From a virus, in IMG/VR virus record IMGVR_UViG_3300022748_000028, positions 1 through 37,820 of that record: a stretch of 37,820 nucleotides of DNA; one strand, given 5' to 3'. Positions 36,588 through 37,820 of the stretch are shown in pieces. A program made the position numbers and the translations under genes. The notes under the pieces are model-generated. The model searched no databases and was not told the origin of the DNA. It was given only the letters and a program-made list of their open reading frames with translations. How positions within the stretch are numbered: the stretch's first letter is position 1; every line of letters starts with the position of its first letter.

Positions 36588-36785
36588 ATGGAAACGATTC
36601 GATGTGGTTCATGCCACAGAAAGCTGGCCGAGGCCAGCTATGTTCGACTGGAGATTAAGTGCCCGCGCTGCGGGACTTTGAATGTATTGAGAGCTATAAG
36701 CTCCCCACCTGCGCGCCTTGGAGCGTCAAATGTTGAAAGCAACTATGACAAAGCTCAAGTCCAAACCGCAGGCGCGACCTGTTAA
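36588..36785 (+). CDS. com: Com-like zinc-finger translational regulator
   Basis: A 65-residue protein starting METIRCGSCHRKLAEASYVR, with a zinc site made of Cys-6, Cys-9, Cys-25 and Cys-28 (CGSC and CPRC). This is the Mu Com family. Mu Com binds the mom mRNA and opens its start region for translation. Here the downstream gene is an adenine methylase instead of mom, and the two overlap by 56 nt. ATG 36588 is used; an ATG at 36573 would add five residues. Confidence 0.88.
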   Translation: METIRCGSCHRKLAEASYVRLEIKCPRCGTLNVLRAISSPPARLGASNVESNYDKAQVQTAGATC

Positions 36786-37569
36786 AACCCCTGAAATTCA
36801 GGCCCTTCCTCTTGTCCCTTGGGTGGGCGGCAAACGTCGCCTAGCCCAGCACATCCTTCCCCTGTTTCCCGAGCACTCGTGCTATGTGGAGCCGTTTTGC
36901 GGTGCTGCTGCCCTGTTTTTCCTAAAAGAGCCCGCCAAGGTTGAGGTATTGAATGACGTCCACGGCGAGTTGGTGCGGCTCTACAGGGTGGTGCAAAACC
37001 ACCTCGATGAGTTTGTCCGTCAGTTCCGATGGGCGCTGGCCAGCCGTGAAATGTATGGCTGGTTGCAGGCAGTTCCACCTGATACGTTGACCGATATTCA
37101 GCGTGCAGCCCGGTTCTTTTACCTCCAAAAACTGGGCTTTGGTGGCAAGGTGGACGGGCAGACTTTTGGCGTGGCCACGACCTCCAAGGCTCGCCTGAAT
37201 CTGCTTCGGCTGGAAGAGGATCTAAGCCAAGCTCATTTGCGTCTTCACCAAGTCACCATCGAGAATCTCGATTGGCAGGCCTGTTTGGACCGCTACGACC
37301 GTCCACATACGCTGTTCTACCTTGACCCGCCTTACTACGGCACTGAGGGCTATGGCGTTGGTTTTGGCCTAGAGCAGTACGGTTTAATGGCCGATCGGCT
37401 CAGATCTATGAAGGGCAAGGCGCTGGTGAGTGTCAACGATATCCCTGAGATGCGAGCAGCCTTCAAAGGTTTGCCCATGCGCAAGCTGTCCATCACTTAC
37501 ACGGTTGGGGCCAGTGGACAAGGTCGAGGGGAGCGAGGTGAGCTTTTGATCGCCAATTTCAAGATGTAG
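36730..37569 (+). CDS. DNA adenine methyltransferase, D12 class (Dam-like)
   Basis: A 279-residue N6-adenine methyltransferase. The N-terminal SAM-binding part has PWVGGKRR (30-37) and PFCGAAAL (55-62), and the catalytic motif is DPPYYG at 199-204. The target is probably short (GATC is common in this class) but cannot be read from sequence alone. It would protect phage DNA from host restriction. GGAG lies 7 nt before ATG 36730. Overlap with com suggests Com-dependent translation, as for com-mom in Mu. Confidence 0.9.
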   Translation: MLKATMTKLKSKPQARPVKTPEIQALPLVPWVGGKRRLAQHILPLFPEHSCYVEPFCGAAALFFLKEPAKVEVLNDVHGELVRLYRVVQNHLDEFVRQFRWALASREMYGWLQAVPPDTLTDIQRAARFFYLQKLGFGGKVDGQTFGVATTSKARLNLLRLEEDLSQAHLRLHQVTIENLDWQACLDRYDRPHTLFYLDPPYYGTEGYGVGFGLEQYGLMADRLRSMKGKALVSVNDIPEMRAAFKGLPMRKLSITYTVGASGQGRGERGELLIANFKM

Positions 37570-37581
37570 ACCTGCCTGATG

Positions 37582-37684
37582 GAGTCCTAGCGCCTTATTG
37601 TTTTCTCTGAGCGTAATTTTGTTTTTCTCAGCGAAAATGCTAGGACTCTCCATTTATCGCGCTTTTATCGCTCAAATATCGCGC
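37582..37684. repeat. Right prophage end: inverted and direct repeats
   Basis: GAGTCCTAGC (37582-37591) and GCTAGGACTC (37639-37648) are a perfect inverted repeat. Between them two direct copies, TTGTTTTCTCTGAGCG (37598-37613) and TTGTTTTTCTCAGCG (37619-37633), start 21 bp apart. Outside, three successive 11-bp units on the minus strand share CGATA, spanning 37652-37684. These units match the left end in sequence and 22-bp spacing. They are candidate transposase sites; the outermost unit overlaps the ThiO-like stop codon, so the true boundary is uncertain. Confidence 0.45.
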
Positions 37685-37820
37685 CGCGCTTCAAATTGGA
37701 ATTGTGTTGCCAAGGTCGTTGTGCGCGCTTGCACCCATTCCACCACCACGTCCAGCATGGCAGGGGAGATCAAAAAACCGTGCCGGTACAGACCATTGAT
37801 TTGCAAGGTCCGATCACCCA
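37672..37820 (-). CDS. thiO: ThiO-like glycine oxidase, 3' end (host gene, cut by window edge)
   Basis: The final 48 codons read GDRTLQINGLYRHGFLISPA, then MLDVVVEWV and end FEARRDI. The NGLYRHGFL segment is the conserved FAD-domain end of ThiO, which oxidises glycine to the imine used in thiazole synthesis. It is on the same strand as the ThiS-like gene at the left edge and would lie directly upstream of it without the prophage. The last few residues might be encoded by the phage end. Confidence 0.75.
   Translation of the reverse strand, partial: GDRTLQINGLYRHGFLISPAMLDVVVEWVQARTTTLATQFQFEARRDI

Larger units (their letters stand above)
133..37671. mobile_element. Mu-like (BcepMu-type) transposable prophage with siphophage virion genes and a DGR
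   Basis: Everything between the ThiS-like start and the ThiO-like stop is phage DNA. It contains a repressor, an early region with D,D35E transposase and AAA+ ATPase, Mor, lysis genes, terminase, portal, capsid, tail, com and dam, with a gpG-like gene at one end and the methylase at the other. Every expected module of a transposable phage is present and no key gene is obviously broken, so it may be functional. Exact termini are unresolved; the limits given are the nearest host codons. A tail tube gene without a sheath gene, and a long tape measure, indicate a flexible non-contractile tail. Confidence 0.9.

Noticed and set aside
1-37820. CRISPR arrays, tRNA, rRNA genes
   Set aside because: No regularly spaced repeats and no tRNA- or rRNA-like sequence were recognised by eye.

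Overview
The window holds what appears to be a complete transposable (Mu-like) prophage of about 37.4 kb inserted in a host thiamine-biosynthesis operon. The host survives only at the edges. On the left, on the minus strand, is the first 44 codons of a ThiS-like sulfur carrier. On the right, also on the minus strand, are the last 48 codons of a ThiO-like glycine oxidase. The prophage therefore lies between thiO and thiS. Moderate GC, the gene order and the phage relatives suggest a Burkholderiales (Comamonadaceae-like) betaproteobacterium; this is an inference. The transposition module is of the BcepMu kind: a D,D35E transposase, an AAA+ MuB-like partner and a 'BcepMu gp16 family' regulator. 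The virion genes are those of a Mu-like siphophage, with a tail tube protein, a long tape measure and no sheath.

Layout. 133-303: left phage end. 304-8468 (minus): first late block, running leftward from a holin through two small proteins, a lytic transglycosylase, Rz/Rz1, a small membrane protein, a gp26-like protein, small and large terminase, the DUF935 portal and MuF to a gpG-like protein. 8469-8841: late-promoter candidate, then an internally deleted IS3/IS150-type element sitting in the loop of a terminator. 8842-10240 (minus): AT-rich accessory genes and a relic of a second repressor. 10302-10634 (minus): XRE repressor, with palindromic operators and an early promoter at 10639-10683. 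10735-20447 (mostly plus): early region with regulators, transposase, ATPase, DUF3164, GemA and Mor, plus two small antisense genes. 20503-32720 (plus): second late block with protease/scaffold, decoration protein, major capsid, adaptors, tail tube, frameshifted tail chaperone, a 1790-aa tape measure and one tail protein. 32717-36039: a full diversity-generating retroelement (DGR). 36036-37569: tail-associated protein, Com and a DNA adenine methylase. 37570-37671: right phage end.

The most exciting system is the DGR. The last gene of the tail module encodes a fibre-like protein whose extreme C-terminus is a variable repeat (VR, 34233-34338). It is followed by a GAAA-loop hairpin, an avd gene, a template repeat (TR, 34795-34900) and a reverse transcriptase carrying the DGR hallmark motif. 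VR differs from TR at 12 of 106 positions. Every difference is at a TR adenine and every one changes an amino acid, so the retroelement has been active in this lineage. It would let the phage rewrite its receptor-binding surface.

A second signal may explain late control. A near-identical 22-nt motif lies 32-33 nt upstream of the first gene of each of the two diverging late blocks. With Mor as the last early gene, this suggests that one activator fires both arms.
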